A stretch of 64,000 nucleotides of DNA from Cephalopachus bancanus (Eukaryota; Chordata; Mammalia; Primates; Tarsiidae), in NCBI GenBank assembly GCA_027257055.1, contig JAPVLO010000133.1, positions 3,038,001 to 3,102,000 of the forward strand, in the 5' to 3' direction. Of the stretch, positions 24,275-37,019 are shown piece after piece (position 1 is the first letter of the stretch; every line of letters begins with the position of its first letter). A program made the translations under genes and the position numbers. The notes below the pieces were generated by a model that searched no databases, was not told the DNA's origin, and saw nothing but the letters and a program-made list of their open reading frames with translations.

Positions 24275-25380
24275 AAATGTAAGGACATATTGACAATTCA
24301 CTTTAAAATTCACAATAAAACGTGGCTCTTGATATAAACTCTTTTGCGTGTATTCTGGAACACAATACGACTATCTTCAAGCCCCAATTGTGATCTAGAC
24401 CCAAGCAGGGAAGTGGAAGGCATTGTCCACGTTCCTCTGCATTGTCATATCTGAAGTGAAAGGAATTGGAACATGGGACAGAGCCTTGCCCTCTGCTGTT
24501 TGCGGGGCTCTCTGCCCAGCTGCAGGGGATCCAGGACAAGCAGGGGCAACAGGCCGAGGCGTTCATGACTGCAGTCGGGATCAGATGCTTAATTTACTTA
24601 ACTTACAGACTCATAGCACAGAAAAGAAAAAACCCCAAGCACTTACTGTAGCTGCTGCTGATTACTCACTGTTCATTAAAAGGGTATTTGGCTTGTTCCA
24701 GTGTAACCCCAACGTTTCCTGTGAAGACAGAATCCATAGTGCTGTTTTCCTATAAATTGTGCAACCCCCTGTTTATTCTTCTCCAAAAGCCCATGCCCTC
24801 TTTTATCAAAAGAGCTGCTTAAAGGTTCCAACAGCCTAGGGATTGTAGCTAAAGTACTGGAATTGCGCAATTAAAAAAGAAGAAAAACTGAAAAGGATGC
24901 TGCCCAAATCAACACTTCCCACCCATGTGCTCGAGTGAAACTCACTCTGACAAGCGAGGCTAAAATGTGTTCCAGTCACTACTTCTTCCCCAGCATCGCT
25001 GAGTAATTGCTCTGTGACTATTCCCTCCCAGCACAAGCACATAGAGTTATCACGATGTGATCCAAAAATGATGCCTAGGCCCAAAGAGCCATGTTTTCTA
25101 AATCCTGCAGTCAGGGAGAATGGGAAAGATTAACAAGAGAAGTGATTCTGTTCCGAGTGTGGCAGCATCTTGGGCTTTCATCCAGAAAAAGAGAGGAATG
25201 TACCCAGAATGCCATCAGGGCTTGCGCCTTGGCTTGTCTGTGTTCTCTAGATAGTAGCCCACCCAGAGGCACTGGCTAGTCTGCTTCTACTCTGTAGGAT
25301 GACACACACTCAGTGACAACATGAGTACTCTGGATATGACCCCCAAGCAGAGGGCTTTAGATTGGGAGGGATTCTGCGGG
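24275..25380. other. Unique DNA
   Basis: No gene or recognised family. A 110-codon open frame at 24423-24755 shows no protein features. Confidence 0.4.
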
Positions 25381-25399
25381 TGACCAACCCAGGATGTCC

Positions 25400-25895
25400 C
25401 TTTTCCCTCAGGTACCAGCCTAGGCATGCAGGTCATGCTGAGGCCATGATGAGGCGTCCTCCCACCTGCTGACCACCACCTTGCAGCTGTGTGTGGTGAA
25501 TGTCCTCACATACCCTTCTTTAAGGCAGTCAACCCAGCAAGCTAGTTCAGACCACATCAGGCCTGTCTGGGTCAATGCCCATAACTTTTGGTCACCTTTA
25601 GCTCATTATAACACAAAAAATTCTACCCTAGAGAGAAATCGCAGCCATTCTCTGTACATACAACATATATATAAGCATGTTCTCACACTGCACCTGCACC
25701 CTAAACACCGTACCCTTTTCAGCTTAACCCTGTACTTCGCCTTGCTATAAACCTGTGTGCCCTTTACTATTGGAAGTGAGATTTTCCTGTCCAGCCAGCT
25801 GCTCCTGGACCACCTTTCCTGTAAGTAAGTTCTAAATAAAGCCTGTGTCTTGTTTGTGGTCTCCAGGTCATTTATTCAATCTCACAGACACAGCA
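25400..25895 (+). mobile_element. ERV1-like LTR (5' edge uncertain)
   Basis: Promoter-to-U5 layout: TATA-like 'tgctataaacctgtgtgcc' (about 25743), polyadenylation signal in 'taaataaagcctgtgtcttg' (about 25830), then U5 text ending 'cagacacagca' at 25895. A primer-binding-site-like sequence follows. This looks like a gamma-type endogenous retrovirus LTR; I cannot name the family. Only a short leader and no gag, pol or env text follow. Confidence 0.6.
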
Positions 25896-25904
25896 CCTTC
25901 TTTT

Positions 25905-25922
25905 TGGGGGGTCTTTGGGGAT
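25905..25922 (+). other. Retroviral primer-binding site, proline-type, degenerate
   Basis: tggggggtctttggggat agrees at 14 of 18 positions with the tRNA-Pro-type site used by gammaretroviruses. It begins nine bases after the LTR's apparent CA end. The internal region fades out within about 200 bases. Confidence 0.5.
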
Positions 25923-25924
25923 CC

Positions 25925-26740
25925 AGTACTACATACTCCCAAGAGAACCTAGGAAATATCTTGCTGGGTCAGACAAATGTTTCACATCATCAGGTCATCC
26001 CAAGAGGATGTGTTCACCTTCCTCTCCCTGACGTCAATCTCAAAAGGGGGAAGGATTTCCCTTCCTTCACAAAGCCAAGGTCAATATTGCTCCTTTAAGT
26101 CCTTCCTGACTCGATGTGCATTTTCAGTTTGTATGCAACCCTTGAACTTCTAAAAGTGTATAACTTGTGATAAGTAGTCTTTTTCATTTGCCTTAAAACG
26201 ACTCTTTTCTGATGGCCAGCATGGGGGTGAGCACACACAAGATGTTTGGAAAAAAATACTTACCAACTTGAATGGGCAGGACTGGGAGTATGCAGGGTCT
26301 GACCCTGAGTGACAGGGCTCACCTTGGCGGGGGGCCTCAGGATGCCACCCCGAGTGGACTTGGAAGCAGAGAAAAGCACGGGACATCTGGGTCTCTTGTG
26401 GTTTTTTAAAATATTGATTTCAAAAGAGATAAGACAGGAGTTTCAGTGCTTTTACTGCCTTAGGAGTGTGGCTGGGCCTACTATTCTCTTTGATGAAGCT
26501 GACCAAATTCCTTAGCACATGGCGCGATTCCTCACCATCTGGAAAATAAGTAGGTAGATCTTGCTTCTGTCTGTTCTAACTTCACTTTCCTGTGAAAAGC
26601 AATTTGATCATAACTGCTTCCCTGTTTCCTCTGTCCTCTGGAGCCTTCAATACCTCCACATACCCAGCTGCACATTATTGAGGTATTTTCCTAAGAATTT
26701 CTCCTTGCTTTTTAAGACCAATAAAGTAATTTTTTGCTTG
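25925..26740. other. Possible retroviral leader, then unique DNA
   Basis: The first 150 bases may be provirus leader. No retroviral coding text is visible. The remainder is unassigned. Confidence 0.35.
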
Positions 26741-26741
26741 A

Positions 26742-27018
<277 letters not shown>

Positions 27019-30000
27019 CCCAATCAAGTAATATTTAAGCTCCAGAAAACAGAGTTGGGATAAGACATTTGTAACTGTGAAGCTTTGGGAGATTGCTGGA
27101 GAGACACATTCTAGGGCTACCATGAGAAAATTGCCAAGATTGCCCAATTAAATTGTTCCTATTCCCAAGCCGAGCCATCTGTCACCAACTGAATGTTGAG
27201 TTGTACGTCCGGGAGCCAATGTGTTGCAAATGGAGTGGAAACTCTAGTGTGTATGTGATTTGCTCACTGGCTAGACTCATTTTTTCTCAGGTTTGAAGTA
27301 AACAAACCCATGTTATAGTAATTCTCACTAGGAGAGTGTCTACAGACATTCTGCAGATCTAGGACAACATCTACAGATCGCTAACATTTATCCTAAGATC
27401 TGCTCCTCTCCAAGTGAGATCTTAGCTAGAGAGACAAGCTCATACTGCTACAAGAATGCACTGATGACGTTGATTCCTTCCTCCTTCCTGAAGTATATCA
27501 TCCCATTTTATAGTCGAACAATAAGAGAGCCACTCTTCCTGGCTCAGAAATATGGACATTTACCACTAATGCCCATGTTCCCTCAGCCACTGTCCCAGCT
27601 TATCTCTCCTATTTAGTGGTGAGTAGGCCCACTGCCCTGACTTACTCTGTTGCTTATGTGACAAAGGATGACCCACCAAAGTCAGTGGTTGGGTGTTATC
27701 CATCATTTTGCCAATATGTCTGCCATGATTGATGGGGATGATACATCGTAGGGTCCCTGACTTCAGTTGCTGTCATGTGTGCCACTCAGCCATAGCAGGA
27801 CTGGAGTCCCCAGATTGTACCAGCTCATCGTCTAACGGCTCTCTGAATGAAATGGTTCAAGAACCAGCCTGCTTTCACAGTGCAGTGACAGACCAGGACT
27901 CGTGATCTTGCTGACTCAAAAAGTGTCCTGAAATGTACATCACCCAGGGCAAAGATCCAAACTGAGTTGTAATCCTTTACTTGAGTGTAAACATGGATGA
28001 TTGTTACCCAAATCCATAGCCCTGATAAATAAGCACATCCCAAATATTAAACCTGGATGATATGAATGAGCCCATTAAAGTAACCTTGAATGTTTAGCAA
28101 AGTTAGCAATAGATCAGTGAATTTTATAGCTAAAAAAATTAAAAAGGAGTAATCTTCTTTTGAAGATAACATGCAATCTCAGAGACGAGATTAAAGTCCT
28201 AATTCCAAGTCAATAAACACAGTGCTCTTGATTTCAAGCTTCTCCTCCCAGCAAACCTGACAACCTCAACACAGACAGAAGCATAGAAGTCGGTGATGGA
28301 AAAAATGGAACTAGACCGTGTGTATATTTCCTCTTCACCATCTTCTCCTTTTAATCAATAGCACACTGAGTCTCCAGCTTCTATTGAATTAGGTTTACAA
28401 AGCTTCTTTGTTCTCACCTGTCGCTAAGAAAAATCATTCGTGGCATCCTGAATCTGAACTAGTGAAGACTGCATGAATCAAAAAGGTAAAAGCGTTCCCT
28501 CCCCAGGGAGGTTACCAGCTGTCTCATTGATTCAGCACTGCTCCTGGCTGATTTGGAGGCTACCCTGGCACTGGTTCCAGAGAGCGCCGTATAATCAGGT
28601 ACCACAATGCAAACTGTTACCAGGGAGAAACAGAACATCTGGTCTGGAACAAAAGCAAAGTCCATCGTTAAAAAGCAGCATGGCTGGCCATCAGCATTCA
28701 AGCATGAATATGTGGGGTCTTGTCACCTGAAAAGGGAGGGGGTCCCTAAAGCCAAATAAGAGAAGATAAAATAGAAACCATGAGGAGAAAAGAAGCCCTG
28801 AGAGAGAAATAGCATATTATTAACTCACTGTTTTTGTCTAAATGTAGAAAAATAGTACCCACTAGTCTTTCTAGGCTCACTTTCCATTTTTTTTAAACAA
28901 CCAACAACAAAGATGGAAACAAATTTTGAAAAGCAGAGATCAGTTGATTTGTGTCTTGTCATTCCATAAGTTTTAAGGAGTTGGGGTTTTTTTGTTTTTT
29001 GTTTTTGTCTTGTGGGGTTATTGTTTTTGTTTTGTTTTGATGACTAGAAGCTCCCTTTGTCATCCTGCAGCTATAAGCCAAGTTAATGATTGGCCTCAGT
29101 TCTATAGAAATATTTAAACTGCCAAGGACCTATTGGTGTGGGCTGCCAATCGGAAAGCAAAAAGGACACACAGCACGTGTGATGCCTACGTGGGCTTCTC
29201 CATGCTTTGCACCTATGCTGGGCATGGTGGCAAATCAGGCTGTCCAGGTTGTTTTTTAAGTCCATTGTTGGTTTTGTTGCTTTAAGTCCTAAATGACACC
29301 CTTGGAAAAAGAGAAGAATTTGACTTCCAACTGCTTTAAAAAGCAGATTAAAGAATAAAAAGGGCTTCCCCTGTTGACAAAGACCCTGTCAAAATGAGAG
29401 TCATTATACTCTACATAAGGCTTGTATTACCATCCCTTTCCAAAGCCATCTGTCTGAGTTTAATTCACTGATAATTTTATCAGTCTCCCCATGCTTTGCC
29501 TAAAACCTCTCCACTGCATTTTTTATTCTTCACAGATGTTAACTCTTTGAATGGCAGCTCCCATGCCTTTAGAATTTTGATGAAGATACACACTCTCTCT
29601 GAAGAATCTCTCTCGTGTGCAACCCCTCCCACTGTACAAGCAGTCATGCCTTCCAACAAAAGTTATGCTTCTCCTGGGCAAAGCCATTCTAGATGCAAAA
29701 CTGTGTTCAAGATATGACTAGAGAAGACTCCTGCAGTGGTACCATCTCTGGCACACCAAACACCTAGCATTTAAGACACCTTTTTGGAAAGTGGAAATCA
29801 GAACTCATTTTATGGAGATAATTTCCATCTTCTTTTCTAATTACAGCATATAATATGGTCTTTAAGAAAATGCAGACTATCAAAGAACACTGTAAATCTA
29901 TTTTAAATGAACTGTTTGAAGAAATTAATTTTTTACTGCTTGCTCTAGACTATGCTTTTTTTCTTTTTTTTTTTTTTTGGTCTTATTTTTTTATAGAGAC

Positions 30001-30145
30001 CCTTTAAATACACTTTCAGGTTGTACAGAAGTTAGTTAATCTCAAGCATATTGTCAAATCACTTTGAGGATAGTCTGTTATTAGTTTCCATATTAATTTA
30101 GAGAGCAGATTTCATGCAGTTGATGTTGCAGTTAATTTTTCCCAA
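27019..30145. other. Long unique block
   Basis: About 3.1 kb with no recognised gene or interspersed repeat apart from T/G-rich low complexity (28983-29040) and a poly-T run (29955-29978). No exon-like open frame stands out. Confidence 0.4.
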
Positions 30146-30149
30146 TAAG

Positions 30150-30740
30150 CATTTCTAAGCTTCTGCATTGAACAAGGGGTGGTGCTGAGCAGTGCGGGAG
30201 ATGGATAGGAAGGTTCACAAGATACCAATTCCCAGCGGGTTAAGATCTAGTAGGGAAGATGGGACACAGAGCAGACTGACACAAATACAAACAAAGAGAT
30301 TTGTTTAGCCAGAAACATGGTATAGACATCAGTTGATACTTGGGCCCTAAAACTAGGTAGGATTTGAGGAAGAGCAGTGAGAATGGGTCAGTAACCAGGT
30401 ACAGGGAACTTCGCTAATGAAAGTGTGGGTGTGGGGTCACACCACTTCTATGTAGTGGTATCTGAGGGTATATGTGGGAAGAAACAGAGACCAAGGGAGA
30501 GATGCAGGGCAGAGCCATGACTTGGAGATGGAAAGGGGCCGCTGGAGATTTCTGAGAAAAAATAAGACATGGTACGAACTGCACATTTAGAAGGCATTGC
30601 AGTCTTCTGTAGAATGGATTAGGAAGAAAGACATGAAGACAGGGAGAATTTGCAAGTGCCATCTCAAGGAGAGAAACAGAGGTCCTGGGTTAGAGCAGGT
30701 GCATTTGAAATGAAATTCAGGGAATTTATACAAACATTCC
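30150..30740 (-). repeat. L2 LINE, antisense
   Basis: Diverged antisense L2 3' region. 'tagaatggattaggaagaaa' and 'gacatgaagacagggagaat' correspond to the antisense 'gagaatggactgtaggggg...gaagcagggagacc' stretch seen in long L2 copies. Confidence 0.5.
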
Positions 30741-31500
30741 AGCCAAGCAGATGGGAGCCACATGGGAAATCCAAGGAAAGACTCAGGTGGGCTGAGGAGG
30801 GCAATCTGACTAAAGCACTTTGCCACTCTGCCTCTTTCTAAGTTAACTCTTAGTCTCCCAGGTGTCACAGCCATGTCTCAAAGAAACATAAGCTAGTCGT
30901 GGTCGAAAGTGTCTTCCTCATACTGGTGTTTTGGGGATTTTTGTCTGTTTGTTTTTTATTTTCCATTTAGCATTAATTCCAGACCCGTTATAAAGTTCCT
31001 GACACTCATTTTGTGTTTATAGACTCAAAGTTTTCACTGGATGATATCACTCTAAGCGCCTGATACAGGGACAAAACAAAGGTCAGAAAACAAGGTGTAA
31101 CTCCATGTTGACCCAGGTCCAAGGAGCCTGACATGAGGGAATGGTGGGAAAGCACTTTAATACAAATAATGTAGATACCACCTGTAGTTCAGAATATAAA
31201 ATGTTTAATAATAAAAGTTTTTATTTAAAACTGGGAATGATGATGGTAATATGCATTATTGGTCCTATGGCAAAAAATACAATGGACACATGAACTAAAG
31301 ATCTAAATCTTCTCAGGGTATGATTTGTGTCAACTTTCACTAGCCTAGAGGATTATTTGGGACACTGAACCAGGTCCCAGACTAAAAAAACTCCATTTAG
31401 AGCAAAGTGTATAAATACTCCCCAAGGAGCAACTTAGAGGGGATTTGGCTTAATGTGTTATGGCAAAAAGTAGCTAGTTTTTCACTGAAACCTTTTCCTT
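30741..31500. other. Unique DNA
   Basis: No gene or recognised repeat. Confidence 0.4.
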
Positions 31501-31504
31501 TTTT

Positions 31505-32175
31505 CCTCCCAGTACACAGCTAGACTACATTTTCCAGCCTTCCTGTGATTAGGAGGGGCTTGGTAACTGACCTCTGCCTATTGAATGTGATCAGAGATGA
31601 TGTTCTCCACTAAGCTTCTAATTTCTAACACTAATTCACTAACAGGCCTTAAAATCTTCCAGCTAGATCAGTTCATTTAGGATGATGATCTCCAGCTCCA
31701 TCCATGTTGCTGCAAAGGAGATGATTTCACTCTTTTTGATGGTTGTGTATTATTTCATAGTGTATATATGCCACATTTTCTTTATCCCGTCAACTGTTGG
31801 TGAACACTTGGGTTGGTTCGTGATTTTGCTATTGTGAATAGTGCTGCAATGAACACACAAGTGCAGTATTTTTATATATATTATTTTCTTAATATCTATC
31901 TTTATTAAAGTCATGCATAGCAAAAAATAAATAAATAAATCTTCCAGCTTGATCTTCCACTTTCTCTTTTTTGTCTTCTAAAGCAGAACAGCAGAAAACT
32001 CCAAGGCCCCAGGGAATGATGGGGTCATGAGAAGGAAGGACTGTAGGAGTCTGACTTCTTCCTAACCTGGGCTAGAATGTGATGTGAATGAGGATGCTTT
32101 CATAAACTGTTACTGTGCTCTGTCCTAGAGATTTGAGAGTTGTTTGCTACAGCAATTAGCCTGCCCTAACTGATA
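31505..32175 (+). mobile_element. MaLR-type LTR, split by an L1
   Basis: 'ccagtacacagctagactac', 'cctgtgattaggaggggctt' and 'gcctattgaatgtgatcaga' at the front, and 'gagttgtttgctacagcaat' and 'cctgccctaactgatac' at the end, match an MLT1-type LTR. The L1 at about 31665-31940 interrupts it. The pieces rejoin at a duplicated 'cttccagctWgatc'. Confidence 0.55.
31665..31942 (+). mobile_element. Short L1 with inverted 5' part
   Basis: The first 200 bases are L1 ORF2 text in antisense ('ctccagctccatccatgttg', 'tgccacattttctttatccc', 'gctattgtgaatagtgctgc'). The insertion nevertheless ends with a plus-oriented A-rich tail (31921-31940). The flanking duplication cttccagctagatc / cttccagcttgatc (about 31655 and 31940) encloses everything. 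This is the signature of twin priming during L1 integration. Confidence 0.65.
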
Positions 32176-32184
32176 CACAATTGA

Positions 32185-32470
32185 GGCTTTGGAGTCATAC
32201 AGACTTAGGTATATGTCTCAGCTCTGTCACTGAACTGGGTCTGAAAACATGGGCAAGTTACTTAACCTCTTGGAACCTCAGTTTCCCTGTAAGTAAAACA
32301 GGGCTGTTGCGAACATTAAACAAAACAGAACACATATGCATTTTTGGCACAGTGCCCAGCAATGAAAAAAATTAACTGACTGACAGCTAATTTTTGGTGG
32401 AGCACACAGATCGTGGACAGTGGTTGTTCTTGACCATGAGTTATTCAGTACAGTTAGCTATTATTATCTC
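32185..32470 (+). repeat. MIR SINE
   Basis: 'ggctttggagtcatacagac', 'ctcagctctgtcactgaact', 'gcaagttacttaacctcttg', 'acctcagtttccctgtaagt', 'cagtgcccagcaatg', 'gttagctattattatctct'. A small insertion separates the last part. Confidence 0.88.
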
Positions 32471-32474
32471 TGGT

Positions 32475-33350
32475 AGAGAAGATACCATTTGTATGGTGCT
32501 AGTAGGCAGTGTGGAAGTGGTATTGGAGAATGGGATGAGAAGGCAACTCTAGCAGAAATAGTCCTCTCAACGTTTCCTAGGGAAGGAAACTATAATTTCA
32601 TCTTCATCTATTATCAAATCATTACTTCTGATTAAAAGAACAACTTGTTACTCTCAAAGAATGATGCAGAAAACTGAGATTTAGAGTTGGGATTCAAATT
32701 CTATTTTTAGGATATCTACCTCTGGTCATGACAGAATGACTGGTATCACAATCACACTCCTGTTGTAAATTATAAAACCGAACACAATATTTGAAGCAAT
32801 TGTTGTCAGACACTGGGCAACAAACTGCACAGGGCTCTGTGATTCTCAACAGAAGAGAAGCATGTGAGATGAACTTCATTTTGATCCCACATTTCTGTCT
32901 ATAATGCTTTCTGAACAGAAGTACAGAAAGTGGCCATCTCATTAGGCAGAGGAGACAGAGCTTGAAGTTCAGGGTTGCTGAGAAGGTTGGAATTTCAGGG
33001 CAAGGGACTTGAACTAGGAAAGATGCCAAAAGAGGAGTCCCCAAAGTTCTACGTGCAGGTGCCATCCAGGACCCAGCACTGGACTACACGTGTACCAGGT
33101 AAGACTCAGGGTGGCAATCAAAAATCAGCTCGTGGAAGGTGTCGCCCAAATGAGGATACCAGAGCTTGTAAAGCTGGGAGACTGGAGTCATAGCCCGTCA
33201 GAGTGGAGTGAAGAGACTTCACTTAGTAACTAAGCCATCTACATTCCCTGAAAGGCTATGCCTTGGGAATAAAAACCATGCCCTAGAGAAATAGACATGC
33301 CCTGGGACAGGGGAAAACCTGAAACAGACCCTCTCTAACAAAATCTAAAA
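32475..33350. other. Unique DNA
   Basis: No recognised repeat. A 123-codon minus-strand open frame (32694-33065) shows no domain, motif or splice context. Confidence 0.4.
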
Positions 33351-33354
33351 CCTA

Positions 33355-33570
33355 AGGTTTCTCAACCCCAGCGCAACTGAAATATCGTATAATTCCTTGT
33401 TAGGAGGTGTTATCTTGGGGACTGTAGGATATTTGGTAGCCCTCATGATCTCTGCTTTCTACATGCCACCATTACCATCAAGCTGTGACAACCAAAAATA
33501 TCTTTATGCATTGTCAAATGTTTCCTGGGTTGAAGGGAGCAAAATAACTCATGGTCAAGAACCACCACTG
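33355..33570 (+). mobile_element. hAT-Charlie-group DNA transposon fragment
   Basis: Ends are imperfect inverted repeats ('ggtttctcaaccccagcg' and, reversed, 'cagtggtggttcttgacc'). The middle follows a common mammalian non-autonomous element: 'ggactgtaggatatttggta', 'ctgtgacaaccaaaaatatc', 'gcattgtcaaatgtttcctg'. Ancient and non-coding. Confidence 0.7.
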
Positions 33571-33599
33571 TCCAGGATCTAAGTGATCCATCAAAAATT

Positions 33600-36165
33600 A
33601 ACTGTCAGCCAGAAAAAAAAAAAAAACCCTCAACATTCTTTAAAGAAAACATCATAAACCATAAATCATGTAACATCCACAATGTACAGTATATACTTTT
33701 AAAAACTGCTATACAGACAAATAACTTCTAAAAATATGAGTTTTAATCAAAAGAAAAAATAGCCAGTAGAAACAGTCTCCCAGAAGGATGCAGGTGTCAG
33801 AATTATTAGGGAAGTACCCTTAAAAAGTTATTATAAGCATTATTAAAAATTTTGGTCAGGCACAGTGACTCACACCTATAAGCTCAGCACTTTGAGAGGC
33901 AGAGATGGGAGGACCACTTGAGTCCAGAAGTTTGAGACCAGCCTGGGCAACATAGCAAGACCTTGCTACCACAAAAAATAAGATTAGTTCGGTGTGGTGG
34001 CATGCACCTGTAGTCCCAGCTACTCAGGAGACTGAGGTGGAAGGATTGCCTAAGTCCAAGAGGTTAAGGCTGCAGTGAGCTGTAATCACGCCACTGTATG
34101 CCTGCCTGGGTGACAGAGAGAGACTCCAACTTAAAAAAAAAAAAGAGCCAAATGAAAATATAAAAACTGAAAAATACAATGTATGAAATAAAAACCATAA
34201 AACAGTGATTTTCAAGACACTGGACGTCAGTCAGCAGATGATAGTGAGAGACAGGAAATAAGTAAGGTGGAATTTATGTCTGTCACAGCTTCCAGCTTGA
34301 GAGTTTCAAGGCTACTGCCCAGGGAGAGATAAACCAGGCAAACCTTGCTTACTGATTTGAGAAAATGGAACTCAGAGTCCAGAAAAGCAAGACAGCTAGA
34401 GTGTGCAGGACAGAGTACTAGAAAGGGGATATCTGCACACAAAAACAGAAACCTGGAAATCTTCAGGGCATTTCCATCAAATATTCAGCACATCCATATG
34501 GAGAAAGTACCTGAGGCCAGGGAATCAGAGAAAATAGTACCCAACAGTCACATAGGACACTGATTGGTGCCTGATATCATCAGCCAGACTAGAGAATTGC
34601 ATTATTCATGGGACATTGAGTTGAGTACTCAGGAGGGTATTGCCTGAGAAATAGTGAAAAATTATTCCTAGACCAAATGATGCTCTGGTCACACTTACCA
34701 AATTATACAAACAAGACCCAAAAGGTTCAAGTTATTTTCAAGTAACTTAGCTGCATACAGAACAAAGCACAAAAATATCTATAGGAATATAAAAATATCC
34801 AGCCCCCAACAGGATAAAATTTACCATGCCAGGCATCCAAGCAAAAATTATCAAGCATACGAAGGAGCCAGAATATACAACCTACTATAAGGAGATAATT
34901 CAGTCAACCAAAATCAACCCAGAACTGAGACCTATGCTAGAATTAACAGACACAAACAAAAACAATCATTATTATTATTACTGTATGTCATATGTTCAAA
35001 ATGTTAAGGAGAGACAAGAAGTACAAAAAACAGAGGAAGGCTCTGTAAAGCCAGGAAGTTGAGAAAATCAGACTTCAAGACATGAAATCTACAGTGGCTG
35101 AAATGAAAATTACCCTGAGTGGGAATAATAACATATTGTATAATAAAGAAGCAAATACTTGAAGAAATCGCATTGAGACCACATAAAATTAATTACAGAA
35201 AGAAAAAGAAATTACAAAAATTAACAGAGCACAGTGAACTGTGGGCCAACTTCAAGTGGCCCAATATTTATATATTTGGAGTCACTAAGGAGAGAAAAGA
35301 AAGAGAGGAATTTTTTTAAATGGTGGAAAAAATTTTCTGAATTTATTTAAACAACAAACCCACAGATCAAATTAAACAACAAACCCACAGATCACAGCAA
35401 AGTCAACACATGAGAAATATGAATTAAACTACCAAGATATATCATAATTAAATATTCAAAACCAGTGATAAAGAGAAAAAATTAAGAGCACCAACGAAGG
35501 GGACAAGGAAACATGTTACATAAAAAAGAACAGAGGTAAGGATGGGAGTAGACTTCTGAAACAAAGGAAGCAAGAAGATAAATAGGGCAACATCTTTAAG
35601 ATACCAAAAGAAAAAAACAACCCTCAGCCTCGAACTCTATATCCAGCAAAAGTATGCTGCAAAAATGAAAGCAAAATAAAGACATTTTCAGACATAAAAA
35701 GCTGGCTGGATTTATTGCCAAAGTTCTGCACTATTTGTAAATGAAATGTCAAAAGAATGAAAATGTTATCACACATAAATAAGAATCTATGTGAAGGAAT
35801 GTAGAGCACCAGGAATGGCAGCTACATGGAAGAATACATATAATTTAATCTTTATTTAAATGTCTTTAAAAGAGAATTTCCTGTTTAAAAAAAACTAATA
35901 GCAACATATTGTGAGGTTTATAACATACTTATAAATAAAATGTATGATAAACAAGATCTCAAAGATTGGAGAGGGGGAAAATGAAAGTATACTGTCGTAT
36001 GATTGTTATATTATGTGGGAAGTTATATAATATCGATTCTGAATAGACTGTAATAAGTTAAGGATGCATATTTTTCTCTCAGGTCAATGTCTTAAAAAAA
36101 ACATAAAGAGATATAGTTTTAAAAGCCAATCTGGGAAATAAAATAGAATATTATAAAAATATTTA
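33600..36165 (+). mobile_element. Ancient L1M body: ORF1 to ORF2 start, broken
   Basis: Sense-oriented old L1 (L1ME/HAL1 age). ORF1 traces run from about 34780 to 35770: 'gaactgtgggccaacttcaa' (NCGPTSS-like), 'aaccagtgataaagagaaaa', 'tctatatccagcaaaagtat', 'aaataaagacattttcagac', 'gttctgcactatttgtaaat'. The inter-ORF and early ORF2 text follows ('tgtgaggtttataacatact', 'gtagactgtaataagtt'-like). Many stops and indels; the longest open piece has 78 codons. An Alu sits at 33854-34144. The 3' part of the element is absent: a MIR begins at 36180. Confidence 0.7.
33854..34144 (+). mobile_element. Alu (AluJ-like)
   Basis: Sense dimer inside the L1M: 'ggtcaggcacagtgactcac', 'gagaccagcctgggcaacat', 'gcacctgtagtcccagctac', 'ctgcctgggtgacagagaga', A tail to 34144. 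Confidence 0.93.
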
Positions 36166-36179
36166 ATTGACTCAAATTA

Positions 36180-36480
36180 CAATGCTACCACTAATCCTTG
36201 TGTAACATTACACAAGTTATTTTAGTTTTTTTAAGTTTCAGTTTTTTAAACTCCCAGTAAATGCATTTAATAATATTAATGTCACTGAGTTATGATGATA
36301 AACTTTCTTTAAGTTCCTTGAGAGAAAAGACCATATCCTATTCATTTTTATATTGCCAGGCAGAGTGCTTGGCACATGGATTTTTACATTAACTAACTAA
36401 ATTAAATCCTACCTTGTAAAGTGACTTGGTACCTAGAATATAATAGATAGTCAGTATTTTTAAATAAATCTACGACAAAT
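36180..36480 (+). repeat. MIR with L2 tail
   Basis: 36180-36300 follows sense MIR ('accactaatccttgtgtaac', 'acaagttattttag', 'tttcagttttttaaa'). 36305-36395 follows an L2 tail ('taagttccttgagagaaaag', 'tatattgccaggcagagtgc'). A MIR/L2-like end ('agaatataatagatagtcag') follows to about 36475. Either an L2 end landed in a MIR, or two old tails lie side by side. Confidence 0.5.
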
Positions 36481-37015
36481 TGCTTTATGAAATGATAACA
36501 TATGTCAAAAATTGATCAAATAAATTAAAATATCATGCATTTCTAGTTGATAAGTTATTAGTAAAGGGAGAGTTACACATGTACATGCCAAAAAAATTAA
36601 AGATAGTGAAAGACAATGCTTCATGTTTTATTTCATAAGCATTCATATAAATATCAAAATCTACAATGTACCTTAGAAATATAGCCTAAAATAAGTTTAT
36701 CCTCAATGAGTTCAAACTGTCACAGGTTGAGTCCTGACGATCTAGAACAATTGTTTTTTCCAAATCAGGTGGTTTGCAGCAAGCAGAGAAGAAAAGTTAA
36801 GACTCTCCATTTATCAGTCATGGATGGCATCTGACTAGCAAGTGTGGGAGGCCCCGTTTGACCAAGAACCACTTTAACTTAAATATAGAGTCAAGGAGAA
36901 AAATCAAGAGCAACTCCATGAAGCATCTCTAAGAAGACACATCAAGAAAGTCTTCAGGCCTAAGGACTATTAACCAACTTCAAAGGATTCCCACTCACTT
37001 TTCTCACAACCAATA
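36480..37015. other. Unique DNA
   Basis: No gene or recognised repeat. Confidence 0.4.
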
Positions 37016-37019
37016 ATGG

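Noticed and set aside
32694..33065. 123-codon minus-strand open frame in unique DNA
   Set aside because: No domain, no signal, no splice or promoter context; length is within chance for this amount of sequence.
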